Positions 21,848 to 31,186 of a DNA stretch of 50,649 nucleotides are shown in pieces. The notes under the pieces are model-generated. The model had not been told where the DNA came from. It saw only the letters and a program-made list of their open reading frames with translations, and did no database searches. Position 1 is the stretch's first letter; every line of letters begins with the position of its first letter. Source of the stretch: Asparagopsis taxiformis (lineage: Eukaryota; Rhodophyta; Florideophyceae; Bonnemaisoniales; Bonnemaisoniaceae); NCBI GenBank assembly GCA_030407315.1, contig JALQPE010002576.1, forward strand, positions 1 to 50,649, in the 5' to 3' direction. The position numbers and the translations under genes were made by a program.

Positions 21848-22500
21848 GCGCTTGCAATATGTTAACATAGCTCAGTATGTGGTTGAATTGTTGCGGAATG
21901 CTCTGCCATGCTTTTGTCGTTGCTGAAGCGCACTATTTAACGGACGTTATAACGTTCATATATGGAAAATGGAGTGTGTGAACAGCTGCATGCAAAATCC
22001 AAATTTGCAGAGACGAACACCAAGGCCTTGCGTAATAGAATTGGATCCGCTCGCTGTTTCAAAAGAGACGTACCATATGGTACGTCTCTACGGATATCCG
22101 CAGCGATCGCTGCGGAGACCGTCGATGGTCTGGTGGAAATTTTGCAATGCTTCCAACAACGTGCACATCAAAATTAGGGGCGGCGTAGTGTGAAACCAGA
22201 TACAAAACATTGCCAGTGTGATGTCTGCTGCAGGCATGGTGCCAGTGAATATGCTGTCACAAAAATGAACGATTTCTCCCCAAGTTCATTTCCCATCACT
22301 CCACTAATCCCACTCGCACCATTCCCACTCACGTTTCCATGATACTCTCCAACGTCCCTCACACCAGATATGTTTAATTCTCCCAATCTTTCTGTCTACA
22401 ACGTTCTATTCAGCATCTAGCTTCCCTACATCCAACTATCTGTAAAGCTTCATCACAATTACTATAGTCTTATACCACACACCATTCCAATATTTACCTC
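21848..22500. other. Spacer with a triple palindrome cluster and the shared inner edge of the right end
   Basis: Two overlapping plus-strand frames (21962-22177 and 21969-22193) cross this part; neither has a motif. At 22064-22115 three palindromes lie together: a 26-bp one (22064-22089, arms AGAGACGTACCAT), CGGATATCCG (22091-22100) and CCGCAGCGATCGCTGCGG (22098-22115). From about 22370 the sequence already matches, inverted, the interior of element B near 40620-40710. Confidence 0.6.
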
Positions 22501-22915
22501 CATACTAACACTATGATCCTTATTTCCTGTCAAGTCCACTCCACCAGACAGTGTTGTGAACCAATGCACGGTACTACCCGGAGACAATACAATTCGCTAT
22601 CTACACTACTGTCTACAGATTTCCCCAGACAGTGCAGTAATACAATACAATGCATTGCCTCAGACAGTAAAATGTACTGTCTGCACATACTGTCTGGCGG
22701 CAACACTTCCGGACAGTAAAATTTACTGTTCTGGACAGTAAATTTTACTGTTTTTGGTACTGCCCAGATTTCGTGCCAGTTTATTGCTGCAGCAGTATTC
22801 TGAAATTTCCAGACAGTAAATTTTACTGTCTCCGCGCACTGTCTTGGCCAGACAGTAATTTTTACTGTCTCAGACAGTAAATTTACTGTTTTTTTTCATT
22901 CCCAACACCGTAGTG
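22501..22915 (-). repeat. Right subterminal repeats of element A
   Basis: Reading inward from 22915: CACTACGGTGTTGGG, then ACAGTAAATTTACTGT, ACAGTAAAAATTACTGT, ACAGTAAAATTTACTGT and further dyads. It matches 38403-38830 and 40156-40640 over some 420-500 bp with few differences, in inverted orientation, so it is a shared family end. Confidence 0.92.
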
Positions 22916-25454
22916 ATGCACGTCGAATTGCGTCGTACATGCGTCGCGCGCCCGGGTGTCCTGCAGTTACCGCGTAGTGGTTAGCTCGCAGAATACGCCC
23001 CTTAATCGCTTCGGGAACGACTATCTGCGTGGCGTTGTCGAGCGGGGCGGTCCTCATGAGAATCCCATCGGGGGATAGATGAAAACGCGATCGCGGCGCG
23101 GTTTCGACGTCGCGTTTTGCGTTCTGGCAGAACTCGTCCGTAGCCTGCTCGCGTATCCACTCGTCAGCGGATACGGGTGGTTCGATACATGCTCGAGATG
23201 TCAGCAGACAATCCAGGCTAGGATAATATTCGGCGTAGTCGCATAGTAGCGCGGCGTCGGCTCGAACGTAAGCGTCCGCGTGCGGTTCGACGATGTTCGC
23301 GGCGTCGAAGCAGGGTATCTCGTCCGGTATTTCCGTCTCGTCGCCGCTTCGCGTGGCCATTCGCGAGAGCGCGTCGGCGATAACATGGCGTTTGCCCTTT
23401 TTATATTCGACGTCGAACTCGAACTCGGCGAGACGCAATCGCCAGCGCGCGAGTCGTCCTTCCGCGGAGGTCATATTTAGAATCCAGCGCAGCGAATTAT
23501 GGTCCGTGCGAACCGTGAACTTCCGTCCTTCTAGATATGCGCGTAATAGTAACACAGCCCATACCACCGCGAGGCATTCGCGTTCCGTCGTCGAGTAATT
23601 ACGCTCCGCGTCGTTAAGCGTGCGCGACCAGTATCCAACTGGATGTAATACGTCGTCGTCGGCGTCTAACTGTAGTAACGCGCACCCGATTTGGCCTTGC
23701 GACGCATCGGTGTCGAGCACATACGGGTGCCCTTCGCGCGGTAGACGAAGGATAGGCGGAGATATCATCGCTCGTCGCAATGATTCGAACGCGCGCGTTT
23801 GCTCTGGCGTCGGCGCGGGTAGGTTATCTCCTTGGTCCTTCTTCAACAACTGCGTAAGCGGCGCGGCTATGAACGCGAATTTCTCGACGAATCGGCGGTA
23901 TACATTGCACGTCCCCAGGAAGCTGCGCAGCTGCGTTTTCGTCGTCGGATACGTCGCATCGCGCAGCGCGTCGCATTTCGTCGTCGGTACGGATAGCTTC
24001 CCCGGCGAAATAGTATGTCCCGGGTAGTCTACTGAGCGCTTGAAGAACTCAGTCTTCGCGAATTTAAGCGAAACGCCAGCGCGTCCGGGGATTCTCAGTA
24101 TCTCGTCGACGTGATGCACGTGCGCGTTTACGTCGGCGGAGAAGATGATCACGTCATCCAGGTAGACAAGGCAATGCTGCCATTTCACGTTCGCGAGCAA
24201 GATATCGAGCGCGCGCTGAAACGTCGCGGGCGCGTTCGATAGTCCAAAGGGCATACGGCGGAAGCGATACGTACCAACATGCGACGTAAACGTAGTCTTA
24301 TCGCGGTCGGCGTGCGCTACCGGGATTTGCCAGTATCCCGAATTGCAGTCCAGCGTAGTGAAAACCGTCGCGTTACCGAGCGAGTCGACGCAATCGTCCA
24401 TGCGCGGAATCGGATACGCGTCCTTGACGGTAGCGGCGTTTAGGCGGCGATAGTCGATGCAGAAGCGGGAAGTCCCGTCCTTCTTGGGTATGACTACGAC
24501 CGGGCTTGCCCATTCCGATGTAGCAGGTTCGATCACTCCAGCGCGGAGCATCTTATCCACTTGCGTACGGATAATTTCGCGCGACGCGTGTCCGGCGCGG
24601 TACGGCGGTTGGTTGACGGGGGTCGCATCGTCGGGCGGTCGGTCTTGCGGAGTCGGCGCTTCTTGTGCAACTTGTAGGCAACCTACGGGGTTGGGCACTG
24701 CGGCGCCCACCTTCATGCCTTTGGGCAATATCTGTAGGCGGGTGCCGGCGTTGTGCACATGCACATTGAAGGGCACGTTCCTTTTAACTTGCGTTTCACC
24801 GTTGGCTAGACGAAGCAACTTCTGCCCGTAGAGGTCAGTCGCAGGTATCGTGATGCAGCGTCCGTGAGCGCCCGTGGTGACTTCGATAGCCTGCGTCGCG
24901 TGCGGCGGAATCGACGTGCGGCGCGCAACGCGGATTGGTGCGAATTCTGTCGGTCGGGTAGTCTTGGGGGTCGGTGCGCGGCGCGGTTTCGTCGGCGTTC
25001 GTGGGAGCATCGGAACGTGGTCTCCATAGCGGGTTCGCAACGCGCGCTGCGGCCCAGTATAGATCATCCGAACTACACGGTCGATGAAGTCTGCTCCCAG
25101 AATGCAAGGGACGGATAAGCGCGGCATCACCAGGAAAGTTTGAAGGTGCGCGCGGGCACCTAGAAGAACGCTAAGTCGCAACGACGCGTTCGGCGCGAGG
25201 CGTCGTCCATTTGCGTCGATAATCGCGCAGCGCAGCGTTGGCGGCGTAGCGTGGCGCTTCCAATCAGCGCCTAATACGTTCTCGCGAATGAGGCTCGGGC
25301 CCGCGCCGGTATCAAGCACAGCGGTCACCGCGGTGGCCGTGCGTAGATTATATCCGACGCGTATCTCGAGTTTGTAGTTCGCGGTAGGGGTCTGAAACAG
25401 GACCACTGTTTCGGGTGGTAACGGAGGCGGTTTTTCGCGCGGCGGTTGCGTCAT
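22916..25454 (-). pseudogene. pol: Gypsy pol, 5' part: protease, reverse transcriptase, RNase H, start of integrase
   Basis: Open from ATG 25454. The -1 frame is also open upstream through the gag end, as expected if pol is made by frameshifting. Protease active site DTGA at residues 48-51, with ILGADF at 118-123. RT: catalytic D369 (FTTLDCNSGYW), MPFGLSNAPATF at 401-412, YLDD at 431-434. RNase H: D583 (DTDAS), E625, DADALSR-type end near 694. The HxxxH half of the integrase zinc motif (HYAV..GHPG) lies just before the break at 22915. Joined to 7030-5566 with one AT removed, the frame is 4002 nt, 1333 residues, with no other lesion. One residue looks odd: VDYPGHT where VDYLGH is usual. Confidence 0.95.
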
Positions 25455-25480
25455 CGCGCGTCGCGTATCCGTTGGATGGA

Positions 25481-25523
25481 GAGGAGTCGGCCCACCCGCT
25501 ACGACTCCTCGTAGGCGTTTCCC
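25481..25523 (-). promoter_or_regulatory. Programmed -1 ribosomal frameshift signal between gag and pol
   Basis: On the minus strand the heptamer GGGAAAC (25523-25517) sits in gag phase as G GGA AAC, the canonical X XXY YYZ form. After a 6-nt spacer (GCCTAC) comes a perfect 9-bp stem, GAGGAGTCG (25510-25502) with CGACTCCTC (25489-25481), and a 12-nt loop that contains the gag stop TAG (25501-25499). The pol frame is -1 relative to gag and open through this site. GGGAAAC followed by a hairpin or pseudoknot is a well known retroviral slippery arrangement. Confidence 0.88.
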
Positions 25524-27478
25524 GGGTCTTCTGCGAAGCGAACCGAGTGGGGCGTGAGCTGCTCGCCGTCGTGCGCGTCGTCTTCGCGCGTGCGTTCGCT
25601 TTCGCGCTCGCGTGCGTCATCGTCCGCGGAAACCTCGAAAACCTGAACGTTACGCTGCAGGTTCAGTTCTTCGGGCGTTAGGCGCGCGTGGCTATGCATC
25701 TCGCGAATCGCGGCCTGTTGCTCGGATGAGAGCAGTGGGCAACTCACCATGGGATGCCCAAACTTCCGGCATATCAGACAGCGGAACGCCGCTGTGCGAG
25801 ACGTGTCGGCCGGGGCCGTCTGTCTCACGATAGGCGGTGGGTAAGTTGCGCGCGGTATGTGCGCCGTGTACGGTCCCGCGCGTTCGCGTTCCCGGTCGTC
25901 GTTATGCGCAAAGCGGCGTGAGCGGTCGGCGGGCGATGCGTCGCGAGAGCGTGGCGTGCGATAATTCGACGAAGGGGTGCCAAGCGAGGTTGGACTTCGC
26001 ATGGGGCTCGGGGTCGAGAACTTCCGTTCGCGCGGAGCGTGCGGCGTCGCGGCGGAGGTTGAGACGTTTGGCGATGAGAAGCCTGATGGCGGGGTATGCC
26101 CCACGGTCAGTGCCTGCAGCGTCGGTGTCTCGTCCTCTTCCACGTAGAGCGCAGGAGTTCGCCGTAATAGCGGTCGCGCGCTCGTCGTCGGCGTCATCGC
26201 TCGGTGCGTGTCCCCGTGGCTCTGCGCCATAGAGACTAGCTCTCGAAAGGTGTATCGACGCGGGTCGCGAGACAGCGCGTCCCGTACGAGGTGTTGCGCA
26301 TAGGGTCGTAGACCATCGACGAAGATAGAAACAAGCGTTCGCTCGCTAAACGCATCGCCGCAGCGCAGCACGCGGCGTCGTAGTCTCGTAGCGAATTGCG
26401 TTTCGGTTTCCTTCGGGTCTTGCGTTTGTTGCGCCACGTCACGATACGCTTGCGCGACGTCGCCTTCGCGCGCATAGGTTAGCAGGAGCCACTGAACGGC
26501 TTCCGCGTAGCACGTAATCGAATCGACGCCCGCGCGCGCTCCTCGGAACGCTCGTCCCACGTACGTTTGGAACGTGTCGCGCGCCTCGTCGGCGAGGAAA
26601 TACTTGAGAATCGGCAACGCTGCGCCTTCGGATACGCCGGATACGCCGGTGTCGTCGCACGCGCTCTTGAAATACTTCAGGAACGATAGCACGGCGATTC
26701 CGTCAGCGCCCGTGGAATTCTCTCCTTGCATCGAATGGCGCACCATTTTCGCGGTGTTAGCCAATTCGCTCGCAATTGTTCGGTTAAACGCGCGGTCCGT
26801 ATTACGCAAGCGGTACGTGCGATACGAAAGCGCGCGCGTGAACAGCTCGTTCAACGGCTGGATCTCTACCAGTCCGGGATGCGCGGGTCCATTGTCGCTA
26901 TCCGAATGCGGGTGGTCGTCGAATGACAGGTCCTGGCGCGCCAGTTCCAGCCATCCTTCGGGGTCCGCGTCGCGCGCGTAGTTCGTAGGGGTCGCGCGCG
27001 CTGCGGTTCGCGTTCGGTTTTCGCGCGCAGCGACGTTCGCGCGTTCAATATTGTGCTCCTCGCGGGAGTCCATCGTAGTGACGATTAGGTTGTGGACTTG
27101 CGCCCTCATCTGAGCCGTCAGTCCACGTGATTGGCCTTTGATAGCGCGGTCCACTGCAGCTCGTACTTCAGCCTGGAGCATGCATTGGAACGTAGGGTCG
27201 TCCACTACTTGTCGAACCAAGCTCGGAAGCGTTGCGGACGGCGTAGCGTGCACGTCGGAAACGCGGAACTCGGCCTCGCGCTTCGTTGCGGCGCCATCGT
27301 CGGACGTTTGCGCGTCGTCGTCGATGCTCGCGAGCGCTTGCGTCGGTAACGGCGGCCACGGAGAAGCGGTAGGGTCAGGGATATGTGAAGCGACCAGCGC
27401 GTCGACTGCGTGCGTTTGCGACCCGACTGGCGGCGGTTCGGTCGGCGCGTTCGATCGCTCGGGCGCGGATGGATCCAT
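25499..27478 (-). CDS. gag: Gypsy Gag, 659 residues
   Basis: Intact ORF from ATG 27478 to TAG 25499. Low-complexity N-terminus, a helical Gag core in the middle (QWLLLTYAREGD, ETQFATRLRRRVLRC, LVSIFVDGLRPYAQHLVRDAL are typical of retrotransposon Gag), an Arg/Ser/Pro-rich linker, then one zinc knuckle CLICRKFGHPMVSC (CX2CX4HX4C) near residue 595. This makes a nucleocapsid-type protein that packages the element RNA. The Gag stop lies inside the frameshift hairpin, so most ribosomes would end here and a minority continue into pol. The leader between LTR and start is about 0.58 kb and shows no gene. Confidence 0.95.
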   Translation of the reverse strand: MDPSAPERSNAPTEPPPVGSQTHAVDALVASHIPDPTASPWPPLPTQALASIDDDAQTSDDGAATKREAEFRVSDVHATPSATLPSLVRQVVDDPTFQCMLQAEVRAAVDRAIKGQSRGLTAQMRAQVHNLIVTTMDSREEHNIERANVAARENRTRTAARATPTNYARDADPEGWLELARQDLSFDDHPHSDSDNGPAHPGLVEIQPLNELFTRALSYRTYRLRNTDRAFNRTIASELANTAKMVRHSMQGENSTGADGIAVLSFLKYFKSACDDTGVSGVSEGAALPILKYFLADEARDTFQTYVGRAFRGARAGVDSITCYAEAVQWLLLTYAREGDVAQAYRDVAQQTQDPKETETQFATRLRRRVLRCGDAFSERTLVSIFVDGLRPYAQHLVRDALSRDPRRYTFRELVSMAQSHGDTHRAMTPTTSARPLLRRTPALYVEEDETPTLQALTVGHTPPSGFSSPNVSTSAATPHAPRERKFSTPSPMRSPTSLGTPSSNYRTPRSRDASPADRSRRFAHNDDRERERAGPYTAHIPRATYPPPIVRQTAPADTSRTAAFRCLICRKFGHPMVSCPLLSSEQQAAIREMHSHARLTPEELNLQRNVQVFEVSADDDARERESERTREDDAHDGEQLTPHSVRFAEDPGNAYEES

Positions 27479-28055
27479 CGGCGCGGTTGCGTTCGATCGT
27501 CGCCTAGGGAAAAGGGAAAAAGGGATGATGGGAAGGGAGAAAGGGGAATTCGGCGCGCGTCAAAATCTCGCGTCGGCGCGTCGAAAAATTGGCAAGTAAA
27601 AAGGGAAGCGCTTCCCGAAAATTTTCTGCGTATCGGGCGCGCGTAGTAAGGGTGAGGGGGACGAGTTCGCTCGCAGGAGGGCTTCTTCCTCGCTCGGAAC
27701 GCGCAAAGACGGGTCTCGATCGTTCGCCAACCCAATATTTTCGGCACCGCCGAACCCGCGTTAGGGTTGCGAACTAGCGCGCGCACGCGCTGCGTCTTCG
27801 ATCGCGTCGTTCCGCGCGGCGAATCGTCGTAGTAGAGGTAGGGTAGTTATACAAACCAGAGAGGCTATAGCACCGCTTCCGGGATAGCGATACGCGCGCA
27901 CGCGTCAATCGCCCTCGCTGTCGCGCACGACGAACGGATAAAAGAAGAATTAGAGTAAGCGATAGGTTTGGCGTCCCGTGTTTTCCCCAAGCGGAGTTTC
28001 TGTGCTTCGCTGAGTTCGCACGTCGGTTCGCGCAATTCTAGGTCGAGAGACCAGT
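27479..28055. other. Gypsy 5' leader
   Basis: About 0.58 kb between the 5' LTR and the gag start, GC-rich. Packaging signals are expected here. A frame running 27786-27205 is a shadow of gag. Confidence 0.6.
28040..28055 (-). other. Candidate tRNA primer binding site
   Basis: Just inside the 5' LTR the minus strand reads AC then TGGTCTCTCGACC. TGG two bases from the LTR fits the complement of a tRNA CCA end. I cannot name the tRNA. The stretch is also a small dyad (GGTC..GACC). Confidence 0.4.
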
Positions 28056-28855
28056 TGTAGGACCAGCCGGGGTGGCGATCGCTAAGGGAGTTCTAGAATT
28101 GCAGCCGTGTCAGGGCGAGGTGAACCGTAACGCGCTGGTTGAACTTGTGTTCGCGCGTCGCTCGGTCGCGCTGGCGAACGGGTGGTATAACGGCGGAACG
28201 CGTAGGGAACGATCGCAACGCGGGGTTCGCGGGCCGGCGCAAGCCGTGATCTCAGGGTGAGATCACCGAGTAAACTCGAGCACAACGCGATCCACACAGG
28301 GGTCGTAAATCCCTGGCCTAGTGGCGTGCGACGCAACGCGCGCTATCGCGGTGCGACGCGGTTCGACGATCGGTTTATGCGCAGCGCGCACGCGAACGTC
28401 GGCGATCGTGAGCAACCCGCACGCAACGTTGTAACGCAATCGGTCCTCGCGATTCGCTAAACGCTTAACTCGTAGCTGCGAAGATGCTGACTGTTTATTG
28501 GTAAGGTGCGAAGCTGGACAACCATTAGTAACTAACTACCTAGGACAGGTTGTCCTTGCGCGGCCGGCCGGCGGCCGCTCGCTCGCACGCAAAAAGGGAA
28601 ATATTTGGGAAAAAGACTTTCGTCATAAAAAACCCAAAAAAGGGGAAATAAAGGGAAATTCGCAAAAGGCGCTACACGTGGCGCCAAGCTCGCAGGTTCG
28701 TTCGCGCGCACGCGCTCGCTCAGGCGCGCCGTGACACGTAATCGGATCGCTACGCGTACGCTCGCTTACTAACTAACTAAACGCGGATGCATGCGGACTC
28801 AGCCAGACGCAGTCGTTACGAGCGCGCACGCGTCGACCGAATAAATTGTACCACA
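28056..28855 (-). repeat. 5' LTR of the gypsy element
   Basis: 800 bp copy of the LTR at 8-809. It lies upstream of gag on the minus strand and so should hold the promoter for the gag-pol RNA. I did not find a TATA box I would defend. Confidence 0.95.
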
Positions 28856-28860
28856 GTTGT
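28856..28860. repeat. Target site duplication, right copy (GTTGT)
   Basis: Matches positions 3-7 exactly. Sequence to the right of this point is the original host target. Confidence 0.93.
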
Positions 28861-29120
28861 GAGACTGGCGGCGAGGGATTGCACGAGGAGGTCTGCGCGG
28901 GAGGGGGTTGAGGTTGGTGGCAGTGGAGCGTCACAGGGTGAGTCGCTGGAGGAAGCACGACCAGATTCTGGGTCTGGGGAGCTGGGTTGCGGGGAATCAT
29001 GGTCGCCGTTTCGAGCAGGCTCATGGGTGACGGCAGGGACACGAGCGTTGTTGAAATGTTGGGGAGAGGGGTTGAAACGGTAGCGACACGTTCGCTCATG
29101 CAGCGCGAGCGCATAAGCAT
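28861..29120 (-). pseudogene. 5' part of a Ser/Pro/Thr-rich ORF interrupted by the gypsy insertion
   Basis: The minus-strand frame runs from about 29120 (an internal Met gives MSERVATVSTPLPNISTTL) through Pro/Ser/Thr-rich sequence (LPSPMSLLETATMIPRNPAP) up to the gypsy target site. The rest of the gene would lie left of this window. The composition recalls the N-terminal region of the NB-ARC protein in element A, but that is only a similarity of style. Confidence 0.35.
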
Positions 29121-29809
29121 CTACGCAGTATTAGAAGCACCCTTCATACTTGCATTCCATGTCGAGTTTTGACGCAAAAGGGAGGATTGCGAGCTGAACA
29201 GGGGAGACTGTGCCGTCCAGATGCGACCAATTTTATTTTTGTGGTGCTTTCGAGACTTGGAATGTAACGTGTTCGTTCGTAGTTTTGTGGGTAGTAGTTT
29301 TGTGCTCACTCCAGCCGACATCCCAACGGTGGAATTTAACCGAGAGTTCAATCATTTCCAACTGTTACATCACATTGCGTGCTGGCAACGTGTGCATGGA
29401 AGGACGAACGACTGCCCTGGGACATGAATTTTCAATTAATTCATTTGTAATAATAAACTTTTTTATTTCCGAAATTCGTGGAATCTGAATGTGCTTTACA
29501 GCGGATATGCCACGGATCATGTAAGGAAAGCAAATGAATTCTCATATATATGATTATATGTTTATATTCGTTGTTCTCGATCCGGATCTCATTGTTCGGG
29601 GAATCAGAGACCATGGCTTGGGCCATACTCAATCTCACTGCCGGCGATGATTTAGAGTATGCACAGCAAGACTTAAGCGGACGCTGAAAGCTGTCCGGTC
29701 GACGCCGCAGGCTCCACTCCGCCCTCATCACCGACTGATCTTCTTTGACCGACTTTGCTTTGTACGTGCGCGAATCTTGAGGATTCGCGCACGTACGTTC
29801 GTTCCATCC
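29121..29809. other. Non-coding stretch with a perfect hairpin
   Basis: No gene is supported. A 15-bp perfect stem with a 5-nt loop lies at 29762-29796: GTACGTGCGCGAATC, TTGAG, GATTCGCGCACGTAC. Confidence 0.6.
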
Positions 29810-30860
29810 TCTACCCTCGAGGGTATGCGTTGAGGGAAGCGTGGGTTTTGAGTCTGACTATTTCCGTTGATGCGATATTTTTCATGGGAAGCCTGTTGAC
29901 TGATGGTGTGTATTGAGCGGAGGATGGAAGAGAGGTACGTGAAGTTTTGAAAGTATGCTGTGAGGGAAGGTTGATTTTGAGTCTGACTGTTGTGGTTGAT
30001 TCCGATGTTGTGTAGATGATGCAGGAATGTTGATGACGGAAGGTAAGTTTCATTGAGTGCCAAGATGTGCTTTGCGAAGATATGGACTGCTGACTATGAT
30101 TATTGTTAATTGCAAGGTTTTTGGATCATGGTTTGTATTGTGTGTAGGATGGATGAGAGGTACATTTGCGAGTTCTCAGGGTATGTAGCGAGGGAAACGT
30201 TGGTTTTCAATCTGACTGTTGCGATTGAATCCGATGTTGCGTAGGTGATGGAGGAATAGTGATGACGGAAGGTAAGTCACATTGGGCGCCCAGACCGGTT
30301 GTGCGAAGATGCGGAATGCTGACTACTTTTCTTGGCTACACGATTACGTGATTTATGGTTTTTATTGTGTGCAGGATGGAACAGGTAAAGTAAGTGTGCG
30401 AGTTTTGAAAGTAAGCAGCGAGGGAAGGTTGGTTTTGAGTCTGACTATTTCCGTTGATGCGATATTTTTCATTGGAAGCCTATTGAGTCATGGTGTGTAT
30501 TGTGTGGAGCGAAGGTAAGTGTGCGAGTTTTGAAAGTAAGCAGCGAGGGAGGGTTGGTTTTGAGTCTGACTGTTGTGGTTGATTCCGATGTTGTGTAGAT
30601 GATGCAGGAATGTTGACGACAGAAGGTAAGTTTCACTGAACACCAAGACTTGTTTTGCGAAGATATGGACTGCTGACTTTGATTATTCATTGCAAGGTTT
30701 TTGGATCATGGTTTGTATTTTGTGTAGGATGGATCGGAGAGGTAAGTAAGGGAGTTTCTAGGATATCTGTCGTGGTAAGCGTTGCTTTTGAGTCTGACTG
30801 TTGTGGTTGATGATGTTTGTATGTGATGCAGGAGTGGTGAAGCAGGAACGGCAGGACTGA
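29810..30860. repeat. Tandem repeat of about 230 bp with splice-like borders
   Basis: Blocks recur in order: TTGAGTCTGACTGTTGTGG (near 29850, 29980, 30210 changed, 30438, 30562, 30792), GATGTTGTGTAGATGATGCAG, GACGGAAGGTAAGT (near 30036, 30268, 30622), CTGCTGACTATGATTATT, and GGATCATGGTTTGTATT. Spacing is about 230 bp, with shorter 125-131 bp intervals. AG-exon-GTAAGT patterns leave 10-18 bp between an AG and a GTAAGT in several units. Minus-strand frames (29728-30063 and others) are products of the repeat. Confidence 0.75.
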
Positions 30861-31186
30861 AGGAGAGTGAAGAAGGGATGTAGGAAGATGGGGAATGAAG
30901 CTGTGAGGTGTTTCTGGTATGTGTATATTTTGGGGCATACGATAGAAGTGAGAGTGGGTTTCAAGTGGTGTAAGATTTTGCTGACCATGTTCGTGTTTGA
31001 TGTCTTGATGATTTAATGGGCCGGGGTGGTGTCGAGGAAAGCGGGGATGGTATTGGGAAGGAGCGGATATTTTGTAATCAAGGTCGTGAGGGTTCTTGAA
31101 GTGTGTGCGAATGGTGGTGCATGGCGTTCGGATGGTAGGGAGACCGCGATAGTGAGGGAGATGGGTGATCGACGATATGCTGACAG
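30861..31186. other. G-rich spacer, no gene seen
   Basis: The plus frame 31026-31250 runs into the minisatellite; no motif is present. Confidence 0.35.

Larger units (their letters stand above)
7031..22915. mobile_element. Element A: 15.9-kb CACTA-like DNA transposon inside the gypsy pol
   Basis: Both ends read CACTACGGTGTTG inward (7031-7043 and, inverted, 22903-22915). They are flanked by AT on both sides (7029-7030, 22916-22917). The gypsy frame outside is restored when element plus one AT is removed, which fixes the borders to the base. Ends beginning CACTA, short duplications of 2-3 bp, and long subterminal repeat arrays fit the CACTA/EnSpm (CMC) group. I see no recognisable transposase, so the element may be non-autonomous or its transposase may be too decayed or novel. 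Contents from left: ACAGT palindromes, a KR-rich pseudogene, about 1-kb palindromic units, a 172-bp repeat, an NB-ARC gene and fragments, small plus-strand ORFs, and the right subterminal array shared with elements B and C. Confidence 0.9.
8..28855 (-). mobile_element. Ty3/gypsy chromodomain LTR retrotransposon, full length, with nested DNA transposon
   Basis: Two near-identical LTRs (8-809 and 28056-28855) begin TGTAGGACC and end ACCACA. They are flanked by a perfect 5-bp duplication GTTGT at 3-7 and 28856-28860. Coding order on the minus strand is gag (27478-25499), then pol with protease, RT, RNase H, integrase and chromodomain, which is the Ty3/gypsy order. A polypurine tract (GTCGGGGGGAG) abuts the left LTR, so the left LTR is the 3' LTR. 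Without the 15,885-bp insertion at 7031-22915 and one AT duplicate the element is 12,961 bp. That is long for the superfamily, because of an extra antisense ORF and about 1.8 kb of non-coding DNA between pol and that ORF. By eye the LTRs differ by about a dozen substitutions, mostly transitions, and two small indels, about 98% identity, so insertion was fairly recent. Confidence 0.97.

Noticed and set aside
7028..22918. A 3-bp target duplication for element A, as in plant CACTA elements
   Set aside because: Flanks share only AT, and only removal of 2 bp restores the pol frame.
25470..25523. H-type pseudoknot at the frameshift site (loop GGGTGG pairing with CCATCC just downstream)
   Set aside because: The pairing exists on paper, but only one base would connect across a 9-bp stem, which is sterically unlikely. 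The simple hairpin is enough.
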